A stretch of DNA of 64,000 bases from Rhabdophis nuchalis (lineage: Eukaryota; Chordata; Lepidosauria; Squamata; Natricidae), in assembly GCA_039707465.1 (NCBI GenBank), contig CM077645.1:160215003-160279002 (forward strand), read 5' to 3'. Made by a program: the position numbers and the translations under genes. The notes under the pieces are model-generated. The model had not been told where the DNA came from and did no database searches. It was given only the letters and a program-made list of their open reading frames with translations. This document shows, piece after piece, positions 22,290 through 32,641 of the stretch; within the stretch, counting starts at the first letter, position 1; each line of letters starts with the position of its first letter.

Positions 22290-24270
22290 AGCTCTTATTA
22301 CTGAGTTGTTCAGCCCTTCAGCTTCTTGGTCTTTATTGCACTGAATGAAAGAATTAATGTATCTCAATCTTCTACACTGCTATTCTTCAAGTACTCTGCA
22401 TCCTGACCTGTACTTAGTGAGTCTGCAATGATGAAAAGCCATGAGTATCCTAAATATCCTTTTATTTCTTAATAGCAGTTACACTAAAACACTCATTGTC
22501 TCTCTATCCAATGTGCAATTCAGTGATAAATTTTCCTGCAATCATAGTGGATTGCAGGATCTGCCTCAACAATTTAGTGGTTTATATTTTTTTTCTGTAA
22601 ATAGATTTGAGAACTTATGCTTCCCTACACAAATGCTGCTGAATAATTCTCCACTACTCCAACCAGCACATCCAGTGGAGACATTTTGGGAAATGGAGGT
22701 CAAGAATTGCTAGAAGATTACATGTTGTTATATTGCTCTACAATTTTACAACTGCAAATTTTTTTAAAAAAAGATTTCGAGTGGCATAGATAATATTTGT
22801 TTATGCACTTATTAGTGCATTTTTATAATCATTATATAACAATACACTTTCAAGAAAATGATTGAACAATGAATGTTAATTTAAAACCCCCAAAATCCAA
22901 TAACAACACAGTTTTGGTAATTGCACACTATAAAACTTACCAACAAATAGTAGAACAGAGATTAAAATGCATTTAGCCACAGTCACAAAAAATTAAGGCA
23001 AACATATCGTCATAAGACTAAAAACATATAATCTCCATTGAGAATGTGAAGATAAAGATATTAAAACTTTAACTCATTTATAGAGACATTTAAAAGGATG
23101 ATTTCCCCCCAGTGGTCACTTCTAAATTACAAAAGTTGGATCACAAGGGACAGTTTCCTAATCATGGAATTTTCTCTTCTTAAAATTTAAATTCAATTAC
23201 ACTAGTCTCTGGGTTCCATTTGTTTCTAGGTTCATCTGCGCACTACTAAAACTTTTGTATCTATAACTTTTAACTGGGTAAAACAGTGTATCACAAGGCA
23301 ATAATTTTTAAATCAAGGAACTGCAAAAGGGCTAATTTAGAGAATCCATTGAAAATTTGGGATCCATGGCTGTCATGATATTGACATTTAGCAAAGTCGC
23401 CACCACTTAGAGGTTCTGTAATGGGTCCCACCCAGGGGTGGGTTCCTGCCAGTTTTAACCTCTTTTATAGAAGATGTTCCACAAATCTACAGTGCCGTTT
23501 AGAACCGGTTCCAGCTCCCTCCCGCGACCTGTCCGCACATCATCAAGATGAAGAGCGAGATGAAGAATTCTGGGAGTTGAAGTCCACAAGTCTTAAAGCT
23601 TTCAAGGTTGCCCGCCCTAGCCCTCCAGAAGCCAGGTAAACTAGCTCCTCCTTCAGCTGCCAGTGGGCAGTCAAGCATTGTCAAGCTGGTAGGAAGTTAA
23701 AACTTGCTTCCATGCCCATTGCTCTTTTGCCCTTAGTTGTTCTGTTTCTTTGTTTAGTTAAAAAAGATATCTCTAAAACTATAACTCAATAAATCACAGA
23801 TTGTCTACTTTCTCTTAAAATTCTGCCCCAGATTAAACTAGAAATATATGTTGACTATATTTCTTGCATCATGATTATTTAAAAACTAAAATTAATGGCA
23901 GTAAGCCTATTTGTATTATTGGGAATTATACTCACTCATAACTGGAGGATATTAAATTAGAAAAAAGTGGATGTAAATAACTCCAATGTCTGTCAGCTGA
24001 TAATCAGAAGCTGGCAGGTAATATTTTAGTATTAATTTTTAATATGGATAAATGTTTACATATTTTAAACTCTCACCTGCTATCAAATACTGTGGAATGA
24101 ATGCAGTCTTTTCAACTCTGAAAAGAACATATCTAAATGATTAATTGGTAAAATTAAGTTATGGATGAATGTCATGATCATGAAGAGTGTGACATAGTTT
24201 TTGTTCCCTAATTCTTCAGAACGTACAGATTTGAATATCTGGTTGCAAAAGTAAACATTATATTTATTTA
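22290..24270. other. No gene; one eroded MITE composite
   Basis: At about 23431-23620 a CAGGGGTGGGTTCC start (hAT-like) is followed by half of the fold-back MITE (GAATTCTGGGAGTTGAAGTC). Neither has a recognisable opposite end. The rest is plain AT-rich sequence. Confidence 0.4.
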
Positions 24271-24933
24271 TTTTATTTTATTTATTTATTTGATTTATAG
24301 ATCGCCCGCTCTCCCCGGAGGGACTCGGGGCAGTGCACAGGACTTTAAAAGCATATTTATAAATACAACAGTACAATATTTAAAATCGAATTAATAATTT
24401 ACTCTGCGCTAAAATTTTAAAATCTTAAAACCTTTAAAACCCTTTACACTATTTCCCTACAGCCTAGGATAGGATAGATTAGGCCAGGCCGGCCTGATGA
24501 AAGAAGTAAGTTTGTAACTTTTGGCGGAAGGAGCGGAGGTCCGTGGTTTTTTAAGTTCGGGGGGTAGGTCGTTCCAGAGGGTCGGGCCCACCACAGAGAA
24601 GGCCCTTCCCCTAGCGTCGCCCGCTGGCACTGCCTAGTAGACGGCACCCAGAGAAGTCCCTCTCTGTGGGAGCGAATCGGCTGCCGGGATGTATGAGGGA
24701 GAATGCGATCCTGCAAGTAACTAGGTCCCGTGCAATGGAGCGCTTTAAAGATGGTAATCAACACCTTGAAGCGCACCCGAAAGGCCACAGGCAACCAGTG
24801 CAGCTCGCGCAGGAGTGGTGTTACGTGGGAGAACCTAGAGGCTCCCAGGACTGCCCGCGCGGCCGTGTTCTGGACTAGCTGTAGTCTTCGGGTGCACCTC
24901 AAAGGAAGCCCCATGTAGAGAGCATTACAATAG
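24271..24933 (-). mobile_element. L2/CR1-group LINE, 5'-truncated
   Basis: The minus strand keeps the last part of the reverse-transcriptase ORF and the 3' end. The translated words MGLPLRCTRRLQLVQNTAAR, LLRELHWLPVAFRVRFKVL and RSHREGLLWVPST match the full copies. The frame is changed after CQRATLG, so this copy is broken. It ends with the CCCTCCGGGGAG hairpin and an ATTT/ATTTT tail at the left. Confidence 0.9.
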
Positions 24934-25203
24934 TGTAGCTGACATTTATCTTGTGAAAATGCAAGAAAAAATATATGCGGTTCTATGTTCCTTTGTCCCA
25001 TTTTTAATTTATCCCTTTTCTGTTCTACTTCGTTATATTTTTTGAAAAAGTTACAATTCTTTTTTCCAAGTCTGCTGATCAGCTTCTGCTAGCTTTGTTT
25101 GTGTCCCATTTTTTTTCATCTTAAAAGAAGAAACTACAAAAGTTGAAGACATTGGTGATAATAAGACTTAATGAGTGACCTCATATAAAGCTTTGGGATG
25201 AAG
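24934..25203. other. No recognisable feature
   Basis: T-rich spacer. Confidence 0.4.
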
Positions 25204-25502
25204 CTGGGGTGAAATGCTACCGGTTCCAGCGAACCGGTATTTCCGTCAATTAGCTGTGACGCATGATTTATATTAGCTAGAATCATTGGATTTCCTGCTT
25301 TCTAGCTAATTTAAATCATGTGGCACAGCGGATTCCCCCCCCCCCGCCGCTGTTCTACTTACTTTTGCAGACTCAGAAGGCTTCAAAATGTTCCTTTTTT
25401 AGGGCTGTGTTGGCGCACCTCAGGCGTGCATGCGTGCACAAAGCATGCGCTCAATAGCAGACTCACCGAACCAGTAGCAGACTTCAGAGGATTTCACTGC
25501 TA
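25204..25502. mobile_element. hAT-type MITE (ACCGGTTCCAGCGAACCGGT type)
   Basis: CTGGGGTGAAATGCTACC opens and GAGGATTTCACTGCTA closes it. The flanks GGATGAAG and GGATTTAG agree at 6 of 8 bases. It contains GTTCCAGCGAACCGG and GTGACGCATGATTTATATTA, shared with 41081-41365. There is a C run at 25336-25346. Confidence 0.6.
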
Positions 25503-26430
25503 GGATTTAGGACTAATTTTGTAATGCTCATGATTTATCGTCTATCGCTTGTATGTACACTGAGAGCTTAGGCACCAGAGACAAATCCCTTCTGTGTCCA
25601 ATCAGAATACGATAAAGAATTCTATCTATTCTATTCTATCTAGACTTTTACTTCCCTTTTAATGATGAATCTCACCCACTGAAGGGCAGTCGCAAGGGGC
25701 AGAGTCTGAACTCTGGAAACTCTCTTTTGGATAAATTACTAAGAAAGTTGTCATGAGATGGGCAGACCCCAGTTTTTCTACATCAAACCTGTGACTGTGA
25801 TAGGTGGAATATTGGATTGGATAAAGGAAATCTAACAGTTCTTTGCTTGTGTGACAAGGAGAAATGATCCTAAGTTTACATCTAAAGAAATTAAAGTTGA
25901 CAGTAATTGTTCCCCTTGGAAAATCACAAAGAGCATGAGCAAAATTAGTTTTCCCGTTATTCCCCAGAGAGATAGTTACCCCAAAAAAAGGGCTCAGTTT
26001 GGATTCAAAAGGCAAAATTATGTAAAACACTACAGTTATTTGATACAGTACCAGCTTTCACAATGTACACCTCCGCTATTGCTCTACAGGGAGCCGGGCT
26101 CTTGAAAATAGTCTGAATCCATGTAAGGAAGTTAAATCTTGTAACAGGTTAAGAAGTTTCTCTGAGAAAATATGCATCATGCAGGAAAAGGTAATTTTGA
26201 AGGACAGGCTATTTAAAACTATGATTTTGTTCAGTGGGGCAGACTGAGTCCCCTAGACTTTGCTTGAAATTTTCGCAATACGTTGATTGTCTTTTCAGTG
26301 CTAAGATTTTCAGACTTTGAGAGTCAGTTGGATGGTAATTTTTTTATTAGGAATGTTTTATTTTGCTTCAATCATTTGACTTAAGGCAGCTTATAACCAT
26401 CAACATACAATTATAGTAATATAAATACTA
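25503..26430. other. No recognisable gene
   Basis: Two opposed frames (123 and 84 codons) overlap at 25659-26105 without domain similarity that I can see. A possible LINE tail lies at 26340-26430 (TTAAGGCAGCTTATAACC). Confidence 0.4.
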
Positions 26431-26435
26431 CAGTA

Positions 26436-26437
26436 AT

Positions 26438-26532
<95 letters not shown>

Positions 26533-26615
26533 TTATTAAATTTCTAAACCGCCCCCTCTCCCCGAAGGGACTCGGGGTGGTGGTGATGATGATGTTCATC
26601 ATCATCAATGATGAT
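26436..26615 (-). repeat. ATG and AAT microsatellites around a LINE 3' end
   Basis: About 16 ATG units (26438-26482) and about 16 AAT units (26483-26532) adjoin a 50-bp LINE 3' end, read on plus as AAACCGCCCCCTCTCCCCGA and GGGACTCGGGGTGG. After it come more GATGATG units. The microsatellites probably grew from the LINE's simple tail. Confidence 0.75.
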
Positions 26616-26617
26616 GT

Positions 26618-26800
26618 TCATCCATTGTGTTAGAAGAGAACCTTGAAATCTAACAGGTTTTGGGCTTCCACAATGTGTCCACAGGTGGCTGATAAGGCCT
26701 ATACAGGCATTAAATGTTCTGTCACATCGTGGGCAGACATGTGTGAGCACCATTGTTGCAGCATTTTCAGTTCTGGCTTTGTGGAATGCTTGCTTTTCTT
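26618..26800 (-). pseudogene. C2H2 zinc-finger-like retroelement fragment
   Basis: On the minus strand the frame reads THVCPRCDRTFNACIGLISH then LWTHC, a C-x2-C-x12-H-x3-H pattern. This IGLISH-type finger is familiar from the C-terminal ends of several LINE polyproteins rather than from host transcription factors. Only one finger is present. The frame then runs into the ATG repeat, giving poly-His, so it is not a functional gene. Confidence 0.45.
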
Positions 26801-27049
26801 GTAATACAATAATCACAAAGCAAATGAACAGCCCAATGCCAGAGTAAAGAATCAAGTATTCAACACCTTTTGAAAGGCTAGCAGAATGAGGAATACCCAG
26901 ACCTGCTATTTCTCAGGGAGAGCACTGCAAAAGGCTAGGCATATCTTCTGGATTCCATCAGAGAGAATGGACTGTGCCCGGTTTATCAGACTGTGGAACT
27001 GAGTGATCTTCAGCCCTATATACCAGACACAACAAACAGAAAGTAAGTG

Positions 27050-27855
27050 AGTATGAAAAGAGCTTCCTGTATCAGGAATGGAGAAAAGTGTCCCACAAGA
27101 TCAATTTGTGCAAAGGCCCTCCTGGCTATAGCTGTCACCTGTTTTTACATTCAGGAGAACTTCTACTCAGTCTTGTTAGAGCTAAACCAAATCTTCTTCC
27201 CGACCAGCCTCCAGATGATGAGAAGGAACACTGAGAGCATCATATTATTGGGTGATAGCAGCATACTTCTATCAGACTCTGTAGAAGTGGATAACCTTTC
27301 AATGACTCCATGTGATTGTTATTAAGAGTGAGGAGACAGGAGCCCCATAAAACAGGGCCTTGGTGCTAGGCTTTCGCCCTTCTACCAGCACTGTATAGAA
27401 TTGGTCCTACTGGAATCACGCCATGGTGCCTTCCACTCCTAAAATCCTAAGCCATCCCAGAAAGACAGCATAATCAATTATATATAAAAGGCTGCTGAAA
27501 AATTAAGGATGGCAAGGATGACTACACCAGCACCTTCCTTCCAGACTACATCTAGAATTACAATCAATGCCATCTAAGAAGTATTGCCATCTCTGAAGCC
27601 CAACTTCATGAATATAGTCCACTTTCTTTAGAGCCTCCTGAAACTGTTGTCCAAATTCTTCTTAAAAAACCTTTCCCCAAAAGGGAAAGTTGGAGACATG
27701 GTAAAATTGTCCCATACATTGGACCAAGAAATAGTTTTTTGGGGGGGAAGGGGAACAGACCATCACCTCCTTAAGCAAGGACAGCTACCATTCAAGGATG
27801 TTTTTATCACTGCTTGGATCCAAACATATCCTATCTCTCTAGAGACCTTAACCAA
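27050..27855 (-). pseudogene. Ancient, decayed LINE reverse-transcriptase region
   Basis: No frame is open, but the nucleotide order follows the minus-strand LINE at 44.3-45.3 kb. GCCCTCCTGGCTATAGCTGT matches GCCCTCCTGGCCACAGCTGT. AATGCCATCT followed by CTCTGAAGCCCAACTT matches AATGCCGTCT with CCGAAAGCCGGACTG. CTCCTGAAACTGTTGT, AAGGGAAAGTTGGAGAC and CATTCAAGGATG also fall in order. It is therefore an older relative of the same LINE group, broken by many indels and stops. Confidence 0.65.
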
Positions 27856-27904
27856 CCAGATTAACCAACCAACTCCATTTCATAGCTGAGGAAGCCAGCA
27901 TTTT

Positions 27905-28133
27905 CTGAAGACACTTTTGTGGTCATGTACCAGCATACTACACACCAAAGGCACATGGAATGCTGTTACCTTCCCATTGGAGTGATACCTATTTATCTAC
28001 TTGCATTTGAATGCTTTTGAATTGCTAGATGGGCAGGAGCTGGGGCAAGTAACGGGAACTCACCCTGTCATACAGTGCTCGGGTCTTGAACCATCAGCTT
28101 TCTAGCATTTTTAACCATTGAGCCACTGTGCCT
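27905..28133 (-). mobile_element. tRNA-derived SINE (second family), worn
   Basis: It aligns with 17361-17714 through GTGGTCATGTACCAGCAT, GGAATGCTGTTACCTTCCCA and GGGGCAAGTAACGGGAACTC, ending at the A-box complement CCATTGAGCCAC. The left third of the other copy is missing. Confidence 0.7.
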
Positions 28134-28194
28134 GCTTATCTTAAAGTACATCAGCAATAACCATTGGAGGGAAAGTAAAGAACTATTCCACTTA

Positions 28195-28460
28195 TAAAAT
28201 GTGATGTTTCATATTTATTATTTTATTTAATTTTTAAAATGATTTTTTTTTCCCTCCAGGAGCTCAAAACAGTTTAATTGAGAATTTTGATCAGCAGTAT
28301 ATAAATAGAGTCATGTAGTTAAAGGGGCATTTTAACTACAAGGGACAGGTCATCATGTCCAACTCTTACTAAGTGCAGGAAACAACTGAAAGTATCCTAG
28401 GCTATCGAGCCCTTGCATGAATACCTCCAATGGAGGTCCACCACCATTTGGATCCAGTGT
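28195..28460 (-). mobile_element. Old CR1-like LINE end
   Basis: A LINE-type tail (TTTCCCTCCAGGAGCTCAAA) is followed by CATGTCCAACTC, TAAGTGCAGGAAACAACTGA and ATACCTCCAATGGAGG. This is the usual reversed CR1 3' order (ATCTAGTCCAACTC... CAGGA...). It is quite diverged. Confidence 0.45.
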
Positions 28461-30770
28461 CAAAATACTCATACTGCTCTTTTTGGCTTTGGTTTTTATA
28501 AAACAGGACAGTATCTGCCTATTTGACTATCTATTATCTGTGTCAGTGTCAGTCTAGCTGAGCAAAGGACTTACCCTGGCAATTCCTTTTTCCTTTCTGT
28601 TGTAGCATGACATACTTATATTAGATGCTCAGAATGTCTGTTTAATTAGTAAACTAAGGCAATTACTCCACACTCTTGCCGTCCTGATTGTGACTCCCAA
28701 TTCAGCAGTAAACTTGCATATGGCACAGATTATTTTGCACTGCACCAGGTATCATTGCCAATTGCCTGTCTACTGTCTTTCCTCTGTATTTTTTTTATTT
28801 GTAATTACAATTTCTTTTGAATGCAATTTCTTTTCGGTTTTTAATTCCTTTGACCTCTCCCTCGCCTGAATTTTTTTTTTAATGGATGTCATTATTATAT
28901 TCCCCTTCTCTTACCAAGAAAGCTAATGCCAGCTTAGATACAGCCCAGCAAATAGGTATGGGAAATGTGCCAGAAGGTTTCCCACTAAGGAGTACAGCTG
29001 TTCTCTTTCCTCTGAAGAGTAATTTATCGCTGCCTTGAAATACTCTGTCTTCATTGGCTTACAAACACTGAGCTGCAGAATCTGTAGGCGAAGTTGGTTG
29101 CTCTTCAGAGTCACATCATCTACTGTGTGGTGCAATGCCCTACCACTGGGAGATCATTTCTATCGCATTGCTTTCCTGACAAGCAGGATTTAGGGTCTGG
29201 CTGAATCCCTGCTTCTTTTCCTTTTCTGACTACAAGAAGCAATCAGGCCAACACACCACTGATAGATCCTTGTCCTATCCAAATATTTATGTTTAAAGCT
29301 GAGCCATAGGCATTAATGGGCTAATGCACAGAGCATGCACTGAGCTGTTCTTGACTGTGCTGCTCACACAATGTCAGCAACTGGAAATAGATTGACCAAA
29401 GAACTTCATGGATGCAAACTAACGAGCCCAGCTGTCACTTCTGAAGGTGTCCCTTTTGGAACAACAAAAAAATCAATTGTGCTGTTGAACATCAGGCTCA
29501 TGCAATCCTTTGAGAATGGGAAAGATGTGTTCTGAAGTGGACACAGAAATCACATGGAAAACCAGTGGCTTCTCTTACCAAACCTACTATAATAAATATA
29601 ATCATACACAGTATAATGAATATAATAATATAGTAAAGCCATTCTTAACTATAACTTTTATATTTTACTCGAGTTATTTCATAGCTATTCCAGGGTCTGA
29701 AGCTTGAAAGGTCAGATCTAGAAATGTAGGAAGTGTCCTTTTGGCCATAAACTTTGAAACTTTCCATGTTTTTCTTTGTTCGTGTCTCTCTTACATTCTT
29801 CATCTTCATGTTATGTGCTTGTTTGTAAATGTTTAATAGGATTTGTTTGTTTTTGCTAATTTTAATTTAAAAAAAAACAATTACAAACTGCTAATTAACT
29901 CATGGCATCTTTCCTTCTGATGCAGCAACTTTAAGTGACTTTCAGGAGATGTTAGTGAGTTGTGGGCCAAACTTCGTGTCACATCACAATTTTGCATTCC
30001 CGATTTTCCTTATGTATTGTTTATGACACAACACAATTGCTGGTGCCCTTAGTTTAGATGGCACATTCAATCCACTCTTGCAAATGACTGGCACCTCTCT
30101 TAACCATCAGTTAGTGTATCAATGCCAATAGAGCTGGTAATATCACATTTCTTTGAAAGGATATCCACTGGCATTTTGACTGGTTTGACAATGATCTCTT
30201 GTGTTGGTCCCACAGAACGTTGAAATCGACTACTTTGAATCTGCTGTGCCTTCAGCTATTTATTTTTGTGACATAACCCAAGCAGACAGTTATATTTTGA
30301 CTGTCTGCTGTACATGTTTGATGAGATGCTAAACCATTCCCCCATTTGCAACATGGCACGAATAGAATAATTTGTTAAGCAGAACTTATTTCAAAATAGA
30401 TTGTTCCCTAAGGAAAATATCAATATACAATTGTCCATATGGCTTCAGACTTTCCTAAAGCTGCCCCGTCTGTCTTTACCTTCTACGTTTATTTAATGAA
30501 AAATATATATAAGCAAGAATGTTTTTAACCAGTTTTGTCTGGTGTCTGTTACACTGAATCAGTTACAACAAATTAACACTTATTTGGTTCAAAGAAGAGT
30601 AATGATTGTATGTATTTTCGATACACATTTTTACTGGTCAAACACAATGAACGTTTTCAAATCTAAGAATCAGCTCTGATCATATTTACTGTTTTCTTTA
30701 CAAAATTGTTTATCTCAATAAAGTCCTTTATCATGAAAATGTATGAGAACAATAGAACATAAAGGCTTTG
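28461..30770. other. Longest repeat-poor stretch, no gene recognised
   Basis: More than 2 kb has no transposon I recognise and no frame longer than 70 codons. No splice-flanked exon could be supported either. It may be unique sequence. Confidence 0.4.
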
Positions 30771-30776
30771 GCTTTA

Positions 30777-32118
30777 TAGTAATCCTCAATTTATGACCCT
30801 AATTGGTATTGAAATGTCCATTGCTAAGGGGATTCCAATGCAGTCAGGCAGTAAGTATCATGTCACATGATTGCATTGTTTAGCAATGAAGATCCTGGCA
30901 GTTCCTGCCTTTGGTAATCAAATTCCACTGGTTGTTAAGGTGAGTACCCATGCCAGCCAACTCCAGCTTAGTTCCTCCCAGCCCAGAGCCTGATAAGGGA
31001 ACTCTTCCTCAACTTCAACTCCTCACCCCAGCTTATATCCACCACCTCCATGTCTGCCCTCTTGACTGCCATACACAGTGGCACTCCTCAGCAGTGGCTT
31101 TCCAAAGCATCACAAGAACAGAATTTACTGAATAATAAAATTGGAAGGGACCTTGTAGTGATCTCGTACAACCCCCCTCCACCAAAGCAAGAGACCCTAG
31201 ACTATTTCTGACAGCCTCTTCTTGAAAGCTTCCAGTGATGAAGCTCCCACAACTTCTGAAGGTAAACTTTTCCATTAGTTGATTATTCTCACTGTCAGAA
31301 AAGTTCTCCTTATTTCTAGGTTGTATCTCTCCTTGATCAGTTTCCATCCATTAATCTGTAGAGATTCTCAGTCTCTATTTTCAAAAGTGAAAAAGCACCT
31401 TTGGGATTTCCATCCATTATTTCTTGTTTGGCCTTCAGGTGCTTTGGAAAATAGGTTGACCCCTTCCTCTCTGTGGCAGCTCCACAAATATTGGAACATT
31501 GCTATCATGTCTTCCCTGGTCCTTCTCTTCACTAGACTAGCCATGCCCAGTACACACGATTTGGACAACTGTGGGTGCAGCTTTCTCATGAGCTTTCAGA
31601 AGACTTCAGAAACATTCCGAAGGCTTTGCAAGGCATTGTGAGGATGGCATACATTATTTGAAGGGCATGTGCTATTTGGGGAATGGTGTGAGCAGCCTCA
31701 GAAAGAAGACCTGGCATGACCAGCAGCTGCCTTGCTAGGTGTACCCTGTCAGCAATAGAAAATAGACAAGTCATCAGAGCACGGCAAGACCTGTGAAGCA
31801 CAGAGTGGCAGGGGCAGCTGGGGTTTTATGCAGTGACACTGGGGTGACTGGCCACAGCACAGGGTTTGAGGTGGCGCCTCAGTGATAGTTGCACTGGGCC
31901 TGAAGTACACACCCAATGTAATGGCAGCAGTAGTGCCATCACTGCAATGTACTGTTACTCAGGGCAGCCAAAAGGGGAGAAATGGTCAAAATAAATTTTG
32001 ATCAGGTGATTATGGTGACACTGCAATGGATAAAATTTCAGGAACTGAGCATGAGTAGCATTAGCTCAGTACTGCCATAGCTTGAACAAATAGCTATTAA
32101 GCAAGGATTACTTGTAAT
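30777..32118. mobile_element. Tigger-like element with nested CR1
   Basis: The left end AGTAATCCTCAATTTATGACC and right end AAGCAAGGATTACTTGTAAT approximate inverted repeats of the GTAGTCCTCGACTTA type. The left interior CCATTGCTAAGGGGATTCCA matches 9921-10195. The right part has TTTTGATCAGGTGATTATGG. A CR1 copy lies inside. The middle segments (30945-31130, 31630-31950) are unassigned, so unity of the whole is an inference. Confidence 0.45.
31133..31625 (-). mobile_element. CR1 LINE 3' region
   Basis: The order AAATTGGAAGGGACCTTGTA, CACAACTTCTGAAGGTAAAC, AGTTGATTATTCTCACTGTC, CTCTCCTTGATCAGTTTCCA and TCTCTGTGGCAGCTCC is that of CR1 read in reverse. Open frames on both strands here (104 and 120 codons) are by-products. 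Confidence 0.75.
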
Positions 32119-32267
32119 ATAAATGAATTTAAACTTTAAGTAGGGAATTCCACTGTATAATTATACAATATGTTTGCTACAGTCTGGCATTCTAAAGTTA
32201 GAGAAGGGAGAGATGTATAATTGAGCCATCATTTTATATTAGCCTGCTCCTCTACTTTTATATACTA

Positions 32268-32370
32268 CTAGCTATACCCGGCCACGCGTTGCTGTGGCCC
32301 AGTCTGGTTAAATGGCCAATCAATCTGTGTGTAGATCTACACCTGCACACATACACACAACCACCATATA
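32268..32370 (+). repeat. Left end of a dispersed composite repeat
   Basis: ACTAGCTATACCCGGCCACG and CGTTGCTGTGGC form a recognisable start shared by a widespread repeat type whose other end usually holds AATCGGTCCAGTAGTTTTTG. That phrase occurs at 37172-37190, so 32268-37255 may be one insertion later filled by a LINE, a CR1 and tandem repeats. Confidence 0.45.
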
Positions 32371-32641
32371 ACTCCCAACCTACCTACCTACTGTATTTCT
32401 CCCTCTATCCCTCTACCTACCTACCTACCTACTGTATTTCTCCCTCTCTCTCTATTCCTCTACCTACCTACCTACTGTATTTCTCCCTCTCTATCTATCC
32501 CTCTACCTACCTACATACTGTATTTCTTCCTTTCTCCCTCTATCTATCTACCTACCTACCTACTGTATTTCCCCCTCTCTATTCCTCTACCTACCTACCT
32601 ACTGTATTTCTCACTATCCATCTATACACCTACCTACCTAC
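32371..32641. repeat. CTAC-rich minisatellite, left part
   Basis: Units of about 45-50 bases consist of CTACCTACC runs followed by TACTGTATTTCTCCCTCTCT and CTATCCCT. About six units are present. The same unit continues at 36538-36690, beyond the LINE, so the LINE split one array. Confidence 0.8.

Noticed and set aside
25659..26105. Opposed 123- and 84-codon frames
   Set aside because: No recognisable domain, no exon-like splice context that I could support, and length within chance for this much sequence.
31033..31641. Opposed frames of 104 and 120 codons
   Set aside because: The DNA is a reversed CR1 3' region that does not encode protein in these frames.
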